Shown: positions 18,229-26,406 of the stretch, piece after piece
Numbering within the stretch: position 1 is the first letter of the stretch
How the letters are laid out: each line of letters starts with the position of its first letter
Program-made: the position numbers and the translations under genes
DNA from: Flavobacterium inviolabile
Lineage (GTDB): Bacteria > Bacteroidota > Bacteroidia > Flavobacteriales > Flavobacteriaceae
Assembly (NCBI RefSeq): GCF_013389455.1
Contig: NZ_CP058278.1
Coordinates: 2,046,001 to 2,110,000, forward strand
Direction of reading: 5' to 3'
DNA: 64,000 bases
The notes under the pieces: generated by a model
What the model saw: only the letters and a program-made list of their open reading frames with translations
Database searches by the model: none
Told to the model about the DNA's origin: nothing

Positions 18229-18993
18229 TTAAATCAGTTTGTTGTTGATGGCATAGAATAAGGCTTCGGTAATGTTGCTGACCCCAAAGTTCTCAAAGAT
18301 TTTACGCCTGTGGTATTTAACGGTATCGGAGGTTACAAAAGTCATTTCGGCAATCTGGTTGATGCTGTATCCCTGGGTGTATAGTCTCAGGATCTCGATT
18401 TCCTTTGGTGATAGTTTCTGTTTTTGTTCCACCAGCCACTCGCGGCTGCCGGTGTCCAGTTTCCAGATACTGCCGGAGCCTTGTTTGGAGATGATGATGT
18501 TTCCGGATTTCTGATTGTTTGAAAGGGAAACCACACAGATCGCTTTCCATATTTTTCCTTCATTCGTCAGAAAGACCGGGGTGAGCTTATGGCTGATGAG
18601 CATCGGTTTTCCTTTTTCATTGATCAGGCGGAAGTCGTAGGTGATGGTATAGCTTTTCCGGTCTTCATTATTGGGTAATTTATCAAAAAAGTTAAATCCT
18701 TCCGTGTTGATCACTGTGAGTAATTCAAGATCGTCCGGGTGAACATTTTTCAGGTAAAAATCATAACCGGATTCCTGAACTTCGGCCGGAGTATGGCCGC
18801 ATAAAAACAGGGGATTGTCCGAAACGAATTCAAATACCATGTCTTTATAGTCGATCACGTAGATACTTTCATACGTTAAACGGGAAAAGGACCTGACAAC
18901 TTCAAGGTAATTCTCAAGTTGAAACGATTCTTCTTTCGCAATACTTGAGATGTGATTTTTATCGGAAAACAGTATTTTTTTATTTCTTTCCAT
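18229..18993 (-). CDS. PAS-domain LuxR-type transcriptional regulator
   Basis: 254 aa. Residues about 35-165 resemble a PAS sensor (VIDYKDMVFEFVSDNPLFLCG, FYLKNVHPDDLELL, then a PAC-like YDFRLINEKGKPMLISHKL). The C-terminal ~65 aa are a LuxR/GerE HTH (LSPKEIEILRLYTQGYSINQIAEMTFVTSDTVKYHRRKIFENF). This architecture is common in Bacteroidota as a one-component regulator. Ligand and targets unknown. Confidence 0.88.
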   Translation of the reverse strand: MERNKKILFSDKNHISSIAKEESFQLENYLEVVRSFSRLTYESIYVIDYKDMVFEFVSDNPLFLCGHTPAEVQESGYDFYLKNVHPDDLELLTVINTEGFNFFDKLPNNEDRKSYTITYDFRLINEKGKPMLISHKLTPVFLTNEGKIWKAICVVSLSNNQKSGNIIISKQGSGSIWKLDTGSREWLVEQKQKLSPKEIEILRLYTQGYSINQIAEMTFVTSDTVKYHRRKIFENFGVSNITEALFYAINNKLI

Positions 18994-19105
18994 GGACGTT
19001 AAAACTACACTGAGGTGTAAGGTACAAATTAAATATCTTTCTGTACTTTGTACAAGATTATTAATGGATAATTATAGGTTTTAGGTAAGATATAAGAAGT
19101 AAGAA

Positions 19106-19825
19106 ATGAGTAATTGTAAAAATTGTAAAAGTGAGCTGACCGGGAATTTTTGTTCCGATTGCGGACAGCCGGTAAATCTCAAACGAATAGATGCTCATTA
19201 TATCCTGCATGAGATCGAACACGTGCTGCATTTTGAAAAGGGGATATTGTTTACGATAAAGGAGCTGATAATCAGACCCGGGCAAAACATCAGGGAGTTT
19301 ATCACGGATAACAGAAGCCGGCTTGTTAAGCCGATACTTTTTGTTATTGTCAGCTCGCTGATTTATTCGATCATCAGTCATTTTTTCCATATCGAAGGTG
19401 GGTATGTGCAGCTGAAGGAGGTAAAGAATTCGGCATTGGTTGCTATTTTTGACTGGATTCAGAATCATTACGGGTATTCCAATATTATCATGGGCGTGTT
19501 TATTGCGGCCTGGGTAAAGCTGTTCTTCCGCAAATACCGCTATAATTTTTTTGAGATATTAATCCTGTTGTGCTTTGTGATGGGGATGGGGATGTTGTTG
19601 TTTGCTGTTTTCGCCATTGCCGAAGGTCTAACGAATATCAGTTTAATGCAGATTTCAGGAATGTTGTTTTTAGTTTACTGTTCCTGGGCAATCGGGCAGT
19701 TTTTTGATCCGGTCAGACCGGTAAATTATTTTAAAGCAGCGGCTTCTTATATCTTAGGGATGCTCTGTTTTACGATTACTGTAACGTTTTTAGCTGTTTT
19801 TATAGACCTGGTTATAAAACGGTAA
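19106..19825 (+). CDS. DUF3667 membrane protein with N-terminal zinc ribbon
   Basis: 239 aa. The N-terminus carries two CxxC knuckles, CKNCKSELTGNFCSDCGQ (residues about 4-21), then an ALPHA-helical stretch and four to five transmembrane helices (VKPILFVIVSSLIYSII; YSNIIMGVFIAAWVKLFF; FEILILLCFVMGMGMLLFAVF; and a last one at the C-terminus). This is the DUF3667 family, frequent in Bacteroidota and of unknown function. It is the last chromosomal gene before the tRNA-Ser that appears to anchor the island. Confidence 0.85.
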   Translation: MSNCKNCKSELTGNFCSDCGQPVNLKRIDAHYILHEIEHVLHFEKGILFTIKELIIRPGQNIREFITDNRSRLVKPILFVIVSSLIYSIISHFFHIEGGYVQLKEVKNSALVAIFDWIQNHYGYSNIIMGVFIAAWVKLFFRKYRYNFFEILILLCFVMGMGMLLFAVFAIAEGLTNISLMQISGMLFLVYCSWAIGQFFDPVRPVNYFKAAASYILGMLCFTITVTFLAVFIDLVIKR

Positions 19826-19878
19826 AAGAAGGGAAGTTTTATAAGGGAGCAATTGGCGTATTTTTTTGCCATAAAAAA

Positions 19879-19909
19879 TTTGCAGAAATAAAAAAGCTTT
19901 CTATATTTG
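19879..19909 (+). promoter_or_regulatory. Bacteroidota promoter of tRNA-Ser
   Basis: TTTG at 19879-19882 and TATATTTG (TAnnTTTG) at 19902-19909, with a 19-bp spacer, exactly the Bacteroidota -33/-7 arrangement. The tRNA begins about 33 bp downstream. Confidence 0.75.
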
Positions 19910-19941
19910 CAACCGCAATCAGGAAATGGTTGCGATGTATT

Positions 19942-20026
19942 GGAGAAATGGCAGAGTGGTCGATTGCGGCAGTCTTGAAAACTGTTGACTGTAACAGGTC
20001 CGGGGGTTCGAATCCCTCTTTCTCCG
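19942..20026 (+). tRNA. tRNA-Ser (anticodon UGA)
   Basis: 85-nt class II tRNA with a long variable arm. Acceptor stem GGAGAAA pairs with TTTCTCC, discriminator G. The anticodon loop CTTGAAA places TGA as anticodon. The T-arm contains GGTTCGAATCC. CCA is not encoded. Its 3' end is followed by a 222-bp sequence that recurs 16 kb downstream, and fragments resembling its 3' half appear elsewhere in the window, so it looks like the attachment site for integrated elements. Confidence 0.95.
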
Positions 20027-20247
20027 CAACTATCTTCTGAATAATGAAGAAAACGCAAATGTAGCCCTTAGATTTTTAATCTCAGGGCTTTTTCTTTTGT
20101 AAACGTGGTAATGACAAATGGTGACAATTTAATGAAAAATTGTTCTTTTAAATCGTTACAAAATCGTTACCATTGATTGGGAAAGGTGTTGTAACTAATA
20201 CATTTGCAAAGCATTGTAAAATAAAGTTTTGGAGTCTCACTCTCCGC
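20026..20247. repeat. Island boundary repeat, left copy (att-like)
   Basis: Starts at the tRNA-Ser 3' end (GCAACTATCTTCTGAATAA) and ends in TCTCACTCTCCGC, which echoes the tRNA 3' end TCTTTCTCCGC. A near-identical copy is at 36218-36428; the main differences are compensatory changes in the hairpin and an 11-bp deletion near CGTTACAAAATCGTTACC. Contains a terminator for the tRNA. The pairing of tRNA end and direct repeat marks the boundaries of an integrated segment (20.2-36.2 kb). Confidence 0.75.
20063..20096 (+). terminator. Terminator after tRNA-Ser
   Basis: AGCCCT...AGGGCT stem with inner AGATT/AATCT pairing (20063-20089) followed by TTTTTCTTTTG. The second copy of the repeat keeps the stem with changed loop bases. 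Confidence 0.7.
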
Positions 20248-20283
20248 TTAATAGTCAGACACTTGTCTGCCAAATCAAGAAAG

Positions 20284-20317
20284 CGCCTTAATGAAGTAAT
20301 GTGTTAAGGCGATTTTT
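20284..20317 (+). terminator. Hairpin terminator upstream of cas13b
   Basis: CGCCTTAA (20284-20291) / TTAAGGCG (20304-20311) then ATTTTTC. It isolates the island from the tRNA transcript. The remaining stretch 20318-20586 before cas13b has no ORF; a TATTTTTG at 20486-20493 fits the TAnnTTTG -7 element and may drive cas13b. Confidence 0.65.
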
Positions 20318-20586
20318 CATTGCTTTAAGTCTAATCAAACTTACGGTACAAAAACATTTTTTTGATAAATACATTACTATATAAAAGCTAGTTTAAAAGA
20401 AAATAATTTCCTGATTAAGATTCAGTTTGTTAATAATGGTTTGATCTTTCTTGTAACAACAGTATAAGCCTCAGTTTTACTATTTTATTTTTGCTTAAAT
20501 CGACTTTATTAAAAGTTATCAACTTGTGAATATTGAATTAATTTATTTTATAATTTGCCTCTTTTGTAATTTAAAAATGGTAAAAC

Positions 20587-23500
20587 ATGGAGGGAATTGT
20601 ACTAAAAAATAATAAAATAGAATTCGATCACTCTTTACTTAAAGACAAACACTTTTTCGCAGGTTATCTAAATTTAGCACAGAATAATATAGACCAGGCA
20701 CTTGAGGCTTATAAAGTACGCTTTGGTGTAAAGGCAAATGAAAAGGATAATTTTTCCGTAATTGATAATTTAGATATAAAAAAATTATCTGAACCGGATT
20801 ACATAAACCGTATTGATTTTTTAAAACTGCATTTTCCAGTAGTTGGTTATTTAGATTTACCCGTAACAAATGACCTCTTTAAAAATGAAATAGACAAAAA
20901 TTTAGCTAGAAGATTATATTTCAAAGAAAATTTCAAAGTGTTAGTCAAGACTATTGATTCTTTGCGTAATTTTTATACTCACTATTATCATAAATCATTA
21001 CCGTTTGATAAAAAGCTGTTTACATTAGTAGATGAAATCTTTTTACAGGTAATACTAGATGTAAAGCGTCTGAAGAAAAAAAATGATCATACCAGACAAT
21101 TTTTAAAACAAAGCCTAAAAGAAGAATACCCTATACTTTTCAATTTAAAGAAAAAGGATTTACAAGATAAAAAGGCGAAAGGAAAAAAAGTTAGCCTGGA
21201 TACCGTAAGTATTAATAATGCTGTTTTTAACGATGCTTTCTTTCATCTGCTATACCAAAAAGATCAGTTAAATCCGTTTTATAAATCGGCTTTGCTTGAT
21301 GGGGAACATTATGAAAATACAATCTCCATATCTCAAAACGGACTCCTTTTCTTATTAGGGATGTTTCTGAATAAAAAAGAAGGTGAAGATTTACGATCGC
21401 AAATAAAAGGTTTTAAAGGCAAGGTGGTTAAAGACCACCCCGAATTTCCTAATGCCAAAAATAATAGCTTCCGTTTTATGGCTACCCATTGGGTGTTTTC
21501 GTATTTAGCCTTTAAAGGGATACGGCAAAAAATAAGTACCGCATTTGACAAAGAAACGTTGTTAATACAGATAGTAGACGAATTGAGCAAAGTTCCCGAT
21601 GAAGTTTACAACAACCTTTCGTTTGAAAAACAACAACAATTTGTAGAAGACATTAACGAATATATAAAAGAAGGTAATGAAACGGAAAGACTAAACGATG
21701 CTATTGTGATACATCCGGTGATTCGAAAGCGTTATGAAAATAAGTTCAATTATTTCGTATTGCGCTATCTCGATGAATTTGCCGGTTTTCCCTCGTTGCG
21801 TTTTCAGATTCATTTAGGAAACTATGTACATGACAGACGAATTAAAAATATAGCCGGTACTAGTTTTGAAACAGATCGTATCGTAAAAGAAAAAATAAAT
21901 GTATTTGGTAACCTTTCAGAAGTCGGTAATTTAAAAGCAGATTATTTTGAAAAAAATGAAGCATTAGCTACCGATTCCGGTTGGGAAATCTTCCCTAATC
22001 CTTCGTATAATTTTGTATCGGAAAACATTCCGATATTTATAAACCTACAGAAAAGTAAAGTTCCTGGTGCTGCTAAATTATTTGGACAAATAAAAAGTAA
22101 GCAGATTAAAGTAGAAAAAGAGGATGGCAATCAAAGAGCTGAAAGCAAGTATACCAAAGAACAAATGACCACTCTTATTGATCCCAACATTAAAGGGCAA
22201 ACCTTCGAAAAGATATATATTGGTCCTCCAACAGCCATGCTTTCGTTAAACGAATTACCGGCATTGTTGTATGAATTACTGGTTCGTAAAGTATCTCCAG
22301 AAGCCATTGAAAATACAATGATTCAAAAACTAATGGATCGTTTTTCTACAATCGAAAAATATGCCCCATCCGATAAACTTTCGGCATCCCAAATCACTAA
22401 AAATTTAAGACGATCAGACGTAACGGAGAAAATCGACACTGAAAAGTTACAACGTTCAATTGAAAAAGAAATAAAAATTTGTGACGAAAAACTAGCAACT
22501 ATCAGTCAAAACAGAAAAGATACAAGAGTACCTCATCATAAACGGATGTTTATTTTTACCAATAAAGAACTGGGTAGTGAAGCTACATGGCTTACAGACG
22601 ATTTGATCCGTTTTATGCCTAAAGATGCCCGCGAAAATTGGAAAGGCTACCAACACAGTCAACTACAACAATCCCTTGCATATTTTAATCAGAATACCCG
22701 CGAAGCTTTTTCGTTATTACAATCGGTTTGGGATTTCAAAGACACCAATTACAACTGGAATAGCGGTATTCAAAAAGCCTTTATTTCCTGTAAACATTTT
22801 GATATGCTATTGGAAAGATACCTTAACAACCGAAAAGATACTTTAACGGCTATGTATGAAGGTGTCCGGTCATTTAGCTCCAATACAAAAATGTTAAAAA
22901 AACTGATTGAACAGCAAAACATATGGACGGTATTCAATAAAAGATTGTTTCAGATTAACCCAATTGATCAACAAAAAGAACGACTGTTGGCCAAACCACT
23001 AGTTTTCCCGAGAGGTATCTTTGATGAGAAACCAACTTTTATAAAAGATAGTAAACCTACAGAGCAACCAGAAGCCTTTGCCGACTGGTATCGCTATACC
23101 TATAAAGCGCACCCGTATCAGCGTTTTTATGAGCTTGAACGAAATTGCGACTTGCTTTTTGAGCAAAATCAATTGTCCAATGAATATTTTAGTACGAATA
23201 AAAAGAACTTGTCTAAAGCAGAACAATTAGAATTGTTTCAGTTAAAACAAGATTTAAAAATTAAAAAAGTAAAAAATCAAGATCTATTTCTTAAACTAAT
23301 TGCAGAAGCTATTTATAACAAGACATTCGAACACGATACTTCCTTATCGCTTTCGGATTTTTACCTTACACAAGAAGAGCGCTTGGAAAAAGAAGCTAAT
23401 GCTCGTAGGCAAAGTGAGCGTCAAAAAAATGATACTTCCGAAAATATTATCAAGGATAACTTTATCTGGAGTAAAACTATTTCTATTAAGGATGGACAAG

Positions 23501-24102
23501 TTTATGCCGAAAGTATCAAGTTAAAAGACATCGGTAAGTTTCGACGTTTTTTAAATGATTCAAAAGTAAAGACAATTCTTAGTTATGATCCCAATAGACG
23601 TTGGACAAAACAAGAACTGGAAGATGAACTTTCCATTAAACGGGACTCTTACGAAACCATACGACGTGAAGAGCTACTCAAAGAAATCCAGCTATTCGAA
23701 AAAAGTATACTCGAGAGCTATAATTTTGACGGGCAACAGCACCCTACAGATTTAGAGTATGAAAACAATCCTAAATTTAAGCACTATGTCGTAAATGGTG
23801 TTTTAAGGAAAAGAAAATTAGCTCCGGAAGATGAGATTCAGTGGTTATTAGATTGTACCGAAAAACAATTTGATAAATTGACACTAGCTGAATTAACCAC
23901 CAAAACAGATACGATACAAAAAGCATTTCTTTTGATTATAATTCGAAATAAGTTTGCACATAATCAGCTCCCGAAGGGTATTTTTTATAGCTTGATAAAA
24001 AAGCATACTTATCCAGACGGGGTGGGGGTGTCAAATGATAAAACAGCTAGTAGTGTTATTTTAGAATTCACCCGAAGTGTAATAGCAATGTTTAGGGATT
24101 AG
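20587..24102 (+). CDS. cas13b: Cas13b, type VI-B CRISPR RNA-guided RNase
   Basis: 1171 aa, within the usual Cas13b range. Two HEPN RNase motifs R-x4-H lie near the two ends, the layout that separates Cas13b from other Cas13 types: RNFYTH with R127/H132, and RNKFAH with R1120/H1125. Between them is a long basic, helical region (about residues 150-1000) with lysine-rich crRNA-processing/lid segments. The protein binds a crRNA and, on pairing with target RNA, cleaves target and bystander RNA, causing dormancy or abortive infection. A CRISPR array follows 112 bp downstream with a 36-bp repeat of VI-B type. No csx27 or csx28 helper gene and no cas1/cas2 is nearby, so spacer acquisition must be supplied in trans or is lost. 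Both catalytic motifs are intact, so it is probably active. Confidence 0.97.
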   Translation: MEGIVLKNNKIEFDHSLLKDKHFFAGYLNLAQNNIDQALEAYKVRFGVKANEKDNFSVIDNLDIKKLSEPDYINRIDFLKLHFPVVGYLDLPVTNDLFKNEIDKNLARRLYFKENFKVLVKTIDSLRNFYTHYYHKSLPFDKKLFTLVDEIFLQVILDVKRLKKKNDHTRQFLKQSLKEEYPILFNLKKKDLQDKKAKGKKVSLDTVSINNAVFNDAFFHLLYQKDQLNPFYKSALLDGEHYENTISISQNGLLFLLGMFLNKKEGEDLRSQIKGFKGKVVKDHPEFPNAKNNSFRFMATHWVFSYLAFKGIRQKISTAFDKETLLIQIVDELSKVPDEVYNNLSFEKQQQFVEDINEYIKEGNETERLNDAIVIHPVIRKRYENKFNYFVLRYLDEFAGFPSLRFQIHLGNYVHDRRIKNIAGTSFETDRIVKEKINVFGNLSEVGNLKADYFEKNEALATDSGWEIFPNPSYNFVSENIPIFINLQKSKVPGAAKLFGQIKSKQIKVEKEDGNQRAESKYTKEQMTTLIDPNIKGQTFEKIYIGPPTAMLSLNELPALLYELLVRKVSPEAIENTMIQKLMDRFSTIEKYAPSDKLSASQITKNLRRSDVTEKIDTEKLQRSIEKEIKICDEKLATISQNRKDTRVPHHKRMFIFTNKELGSEATWLTDDLIRFMPKDARENWKGYQHSQLQQSLAYFNQNTREAFSLLQSVWDFKDTNYNWNSGIQKAFISCKHFDMLLERYLNNRKDTLTAMYEGVRSFSSNTKMLKKLIEQQNIWTVFNKRLFQINPIDQQKERLLAKPLVFPRGIFDEKPTFIKDSKPTEQPEAFADWYRYTYKAHPYQRFYELERNCDLLFEQNQLSNEYFSTNKKNLSKAEQLELFQLKQDLKIKKVKNQDLFLKLIAEAIYNKTFEHDTSLSLSDFYLTQEERLEKEANARRQSERQKNDTSENIIKDNFIWSKTISIKDGQVYAESIKLKDIGKFRRFLNDSKVKTILSYDPNRRWTKQELEDELSIKRDSYETIRREELLKEIQLFEKSILESYNFDGQQHPTDLEYENNPKFKHYVVNGVLRKRKLAPEDEIQWLLDCTEKQFDKLTLAELTTKTDTIQKAFLLIIIRNKFAHNQLPKGIFYSLIKKHTYPDGVGVSNDKTASSVILEFTRSVIAMFRD

Positions 24103-24214
24103 GTTAGGATTAAAAAATTGCTCTTTGACAAGACTGTTAATGTTTGAATATTCAAATTTTACATTTATAAAATATGTATTTTTCCCTTTAATGATAAGGC
24201 TTTTACAATATGAG
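24103..24214 (+). promoter_or_regulatory. AT-rich leader between cas13b and the CRISPR array
   Basis: 112 bp, very AT-rich, without a gene, between the cas13b stop and repeat 1. By position it is the leader containing the array promoter; no clear TAnnTTTG element was identified. Confidence 0.45.
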
Positions 24215-24880
24215 GTTGTGACTGCTCTTATTTTGAAGGGTAAACACAACTACTCTACATGGTCTTTGTCTGTCTTTATCGTTGTGACTGCTCTTATTTT
24301 GAAGGGTAAACACAACTGCTTCGATAATTTTAGTTGTTATTAATTTGTTGTGACTGCTCTTATTTTGAAGGGTAAACACAACTGAAAGCGCATGATAATT
24401 TACAGCCGGTTCGTTGTGACTGCTCTTATTTTGAAGGGTAAACACAACAATGATTATTAATCTTAAAACTATCAAAATGTTGTGACTGCTCTTATTTTGA
24501 AGGGTAAACACAACAATGATTATTAATCTTAAAACTATCAAAATGTTGTGACTGCTCTTATTTTGAAGGGTAAACACAACCTGTCAATTGCTGTTGCAAT
24601 GAGGCATTTTGTTGTGACTGCTCTTATTTTGAAGGGTAAACACAACCTTCATGTGATTTATTTACGAGTTTTAAAGGTTGTGACTGCTCTTATTTTGAAG
24701 GGTAAACACAACGTTGCAGCTGTGTTAGCTGTAATTGCTTCAGTTGTGACTGCTCTTATTTTGAAGGGTAAACACAACCTGAAAGGTCAAGGGAACCCCC
24801 AACAGTCAGTTGTGACTGCTCTTATTTTGAAGGGTAAACACAACATAAAACCAATTGGGGCGGATATAGCTGGCGTTGTG
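24215..24880 (+). CRISPR. Type VI-B CRISPR array, 10 full repeats and 10 spacers
   Basis: Ten identical 36-bp repeats (5' GTTGTGACTGCTCTTATTTT, 3' end GAAGGGTAAACACAAC) start at 24215, 24281, 24347, 24413, 24479, 24545, 24611, 24677, 24743 and 24809, a strict 66-bp period, so all spacers are 30 bp, the VI-B norm. The terminal GTTG/CAAC inversion and central TTTT are VI-B hallmarks, and the plus orientation matches cas13b. Spacers 4 (24449-24478) and 5 (24515-24544) are identical. After spacer 10 (24845-24874) only the first 6 bases of an eleventh repeat (GTTGTG, 24875-24880) remain before a palindromic element, so the distal end is cut off. All repeats are identical, suggesting recent or maintained activity. 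Confidence 0.98.
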
Positions 24881-24913
24881 GATATGCTAACTCCACGCTA
24901 AGTTAGCATATCC
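24880..24913. repeat. Palindromic element truncating the CRISPR array
   Basis: 12-bp perfect arms GGATATGCTAAC / GTTAGCATATCC around a 10-bp loop. It begins exactly where the eleventh CRISPR repeat breaks off. A related palindrome is at 42548-42581, and single arms occur at 25884-26012 and 38999-39141. Confidence 0.85.
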
Positions 24914-25010
24914 ATCGTGCCATTAAAACTAAAAACTACAACCCTAAAAAGTTGTAGTTTTGTTTTTAAGGATATGTGATTTAGTGAGCACGGATTGTAA
25001 ATCCGCGCTA
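24902..25010. repeat. Long direct repeat, copy 1 (identical to 42570-42678)
   Basis: 109 bp identical by eye to 42570-42678. It includes a palindrome arm, a terminator hairpin (AAACTACAACCC / AGTTGTAGTTT, 24931-24966) and a REP-like hairpin GCACGGATTGTAAATCCGCGC. Perfect identity over 17.7 kb distance points to recent duplication or ongoing recombination. Confidence 0.9.
24931..24966 (+). terminator. Terminator downstream of the CRISPR array
   Basis: AAAACTACAACCCTAAAAAG folded with TTGTAGTTTT and a following TGTTTTT. It would end the pre-crRNA transcript, although it belongs to the inserted repeat and not to the original array. Confidence 0.65.
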
Positions 25011-25012
25011 CC
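24986..25012. repeat. REP-like hairpin, left flank of the lipoprotein gene
   Basis: GAGCACGGATTGTAAATCCG and CGCTACC. Its reverse complement matches 25475-25501 at about 23 of 27 positions, so the lipoprotein gene is bracketed by inverted repeats. Such GCACGGATT/AATCCGCGC hairpins resemble REP units of Bacteroidota. Confidence 0.6.
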
Positions 25013-25041
25013 GGGGGAGAAAAAAACAATCAAGATAATAG

Positions 25042-25464
25042 ATGATAAAAAGATTGCAAAATAAGCGTATTAGATTAGGTATAGTTTCAACAGTTTTCTT
25101 ATTTGTTGGCTGTAAACAAAATCAATCGAAAGCATTGTGTGGAACATGGTCAATAAAAGAAATGACTGTTAATCAGAAAAATTTCGCACCATATTTATAT
25201 GTCAATACATTCAGTCTTCATTGTAATGATAAGTCAGCGTGGTTTCATGCTTCATATTTTTTTGAAAGTGATAAGTCAGCACATTGGGAAATTGTAGAAA
25301 ATAAAGGAGTCATAGATTCCATTAGAATCAAATCAAAAATTAAGATTTACAACGACAATTTTAGTGTTAAAATTGTAAAATCAAATGAAACAGAGCAGTT
25401 TCATTTAATCATGGAATCTAAAAATGTATATATAGCGGCGTATAAGATTATAGATGATTATTAG
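25042..25464 (+). CDS. Putative lipoprotein, lipocalin-like
   Basis: 140 aa. N-terminal charged start and hydrophobic run end in LFVGC, a lipobox, so Cys28 would be lipidated and the protein anchored in the envelope. After it, ALCGTWSIKEMTVNQ resembles the start of lipocalin-like proteins of Bacteroidota, with a beta-rich remainder. It is next to the CRISPR array but shows no Csx27/Csx28 features (no multiple membrane helices, no HEPN motif). Flanked by inverted REP-like repeats, it was probably acquired as a separate unit. Confidence 0.6.
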   Translation: MIKRLQNKRIRLGIVSTVFLFVGCKQNQSKALCGTWSIKEMTVNQKNFAPYLYVNTFSLHCNDKSAWFHASYFFESDKSAHWEIVENKGVIDSIRIKSKIKIYNDNFSVKIVKSNETEQFHLIMESKNVYIAAYKIIDDY

Positions 25465-25474
25465 AGTTATTTCC

Positions 25475-25501
25475 GGTGGCGCGGATTTGTAATCAGTGCA
25501 G
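25475..25501. repeat. REP-like hairpin, right flank of the lipoprotein gene
   Basis: GGTGGCGCGGATTTGTAATC followed by AGTGCAG, the inverted counterpart of 24986-25012. It begins 10 bp after the lipoprotein stop. Confidence 0.6.
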
Positions 25502-25505
25502 TCTT

Positions 25506-25675
25506 GATATGCAAACAAAAACTGGAGAAATAGTTAAGCTGCATTTTTATATTTTTTTAGCTTTTTATTTATCACATCTGAAAATTTTCCTACTCTTGAC
25601 AAACTAGGTCTGCCATAGTTTAATGCATGTTCTTGCTCGAATGGATCAGAAAGGTATCAATGAGTAGCTTTGATC
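25506..25675. repeat. Dispersed repeat A, copy 1
   Basis: About 165 bp resembling 38838-39000 along its length (shared blocks GTTAAGC, TAGCTTTTTATT, CTTGACAAACTAGGTCT, AGTTTAATGCATGTT, GCTCGAATGGAT). A truncated copy of its start is at 54435-54475. Non-coding. Confidence 0.75.
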
Positions 25676-25717
25676 TAATAATATTATTATATTTGGACTG
25701 AGTTGTTTTAAGTCAGA

Positions 25718-25841
25718 AATGTGACAACAACTGCCTAATGATGACAGTAATTTAGTTACCAAATCGTTACCATTTTATTTGAAAATACAGAAAAGCTTGT
25801 AAACAGGGCGATACACGAAGTGGGGGGCATACCCTCTTTCT
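25718..25841. repeat. tRNA-Ser-derived att remnant, copy 1
   Basis: About 124 bp shared with 44776-44901 (GTGACAACAACTGCCTAATG, then ACCAAATCGTTACCATTTTA, then AACAGGGCGATAC). It ends in ACCCTCTTTCTC, matching the 3' end of the tRNA-Ser gene. The CGTTACC block also occurs in the island boundary repeats. Best read as an attachment-site scar. Confidence 0.6.
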
Positions 25842-25883
25842 CTTGCTTTATGGGAAGTATATTAATAGGCTCACTTAACACTG

Positions 25884-26012
25884 GATATGCAAACAAAAAG
25901 TAGAGTAAAAGTTAAGCTACATTTTATGCATAGTTATTTTTTACGACATTCTTTCATCCGCCAAATTTAAGTTTTTGTTCTTAACTCTAACTCCACGCTA
26001 AGTCAGCATATC
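25884..26012. repeat. Dispersed repeat B, copy 1, bounded by GGATATGC/GCATATC
   Basis: About 129 bp related to 38999-39141. It begins GGATATGCAAACAAAAA and ends CTCCACGCTAAGTCAGCATATC, so its ends are short inverted repeats, as in a small non-autonomous element. Bases 26013-26406 after it hold no convincing gene; an 84-codon frame at 26125-26379 has no family resemblance. Confidence 0.65.
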
Positions 26013-26406
26013 TATTTTCTGTAATGGTATCATCGTAAACCAATCCGAAAAGATTATTACGGTTTATTATTTTTATAGCTTCCATTTTTTGGACTTTGTT
26101 TGATTGTTATTTGTAGTTTGAGCATTGATATTTGCGCCAGATGCAACGGTAATTAATGCTATTATTGATACTTTAGATGTTTCATCTCTTTCTTTTCTGT
26201 TGATACAAGTTCCGGCAAATAGAAAGTTTTTCTGTGATACCGATTACGGTTTTGATAACCATTTTTACGGATTGAGATTAGCTTGGACTGATTTGTATAA
26301 ATTGGTTATAGAAAATATGTGCTCATCATTTTCATTATATACAATTATTCATCCACTCAAAATAATTGCTTATATTTAACACCAAATGTTAATTTAATAA
26401 CATCAA

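Noticed and set aside
24203..24901. Long open frames across the CRISPR array on both strands (124 and 117 codons) with repeated FTLQNKSSHN or VVTALILKGKHN peptides.
   Set aside because: They are translations of the 36-bp repeats; the 66-bp period keeps frames open by chance. Not genes.
25042..25464. Possible Csx27 or Csx28 accessory protein of the VI-B locus.
   Set aside because: The 140-aa product has a lipobox and a lipocalin-like start, no multiple membrane helices and no HEPN motif, and is bracketed by its own inverted repeats.
26125..26379. 84-codon frame upstream of the Xre gene.
   Set aside because: No family resemblance, no convincing start context, and it lies among repeat fragments.
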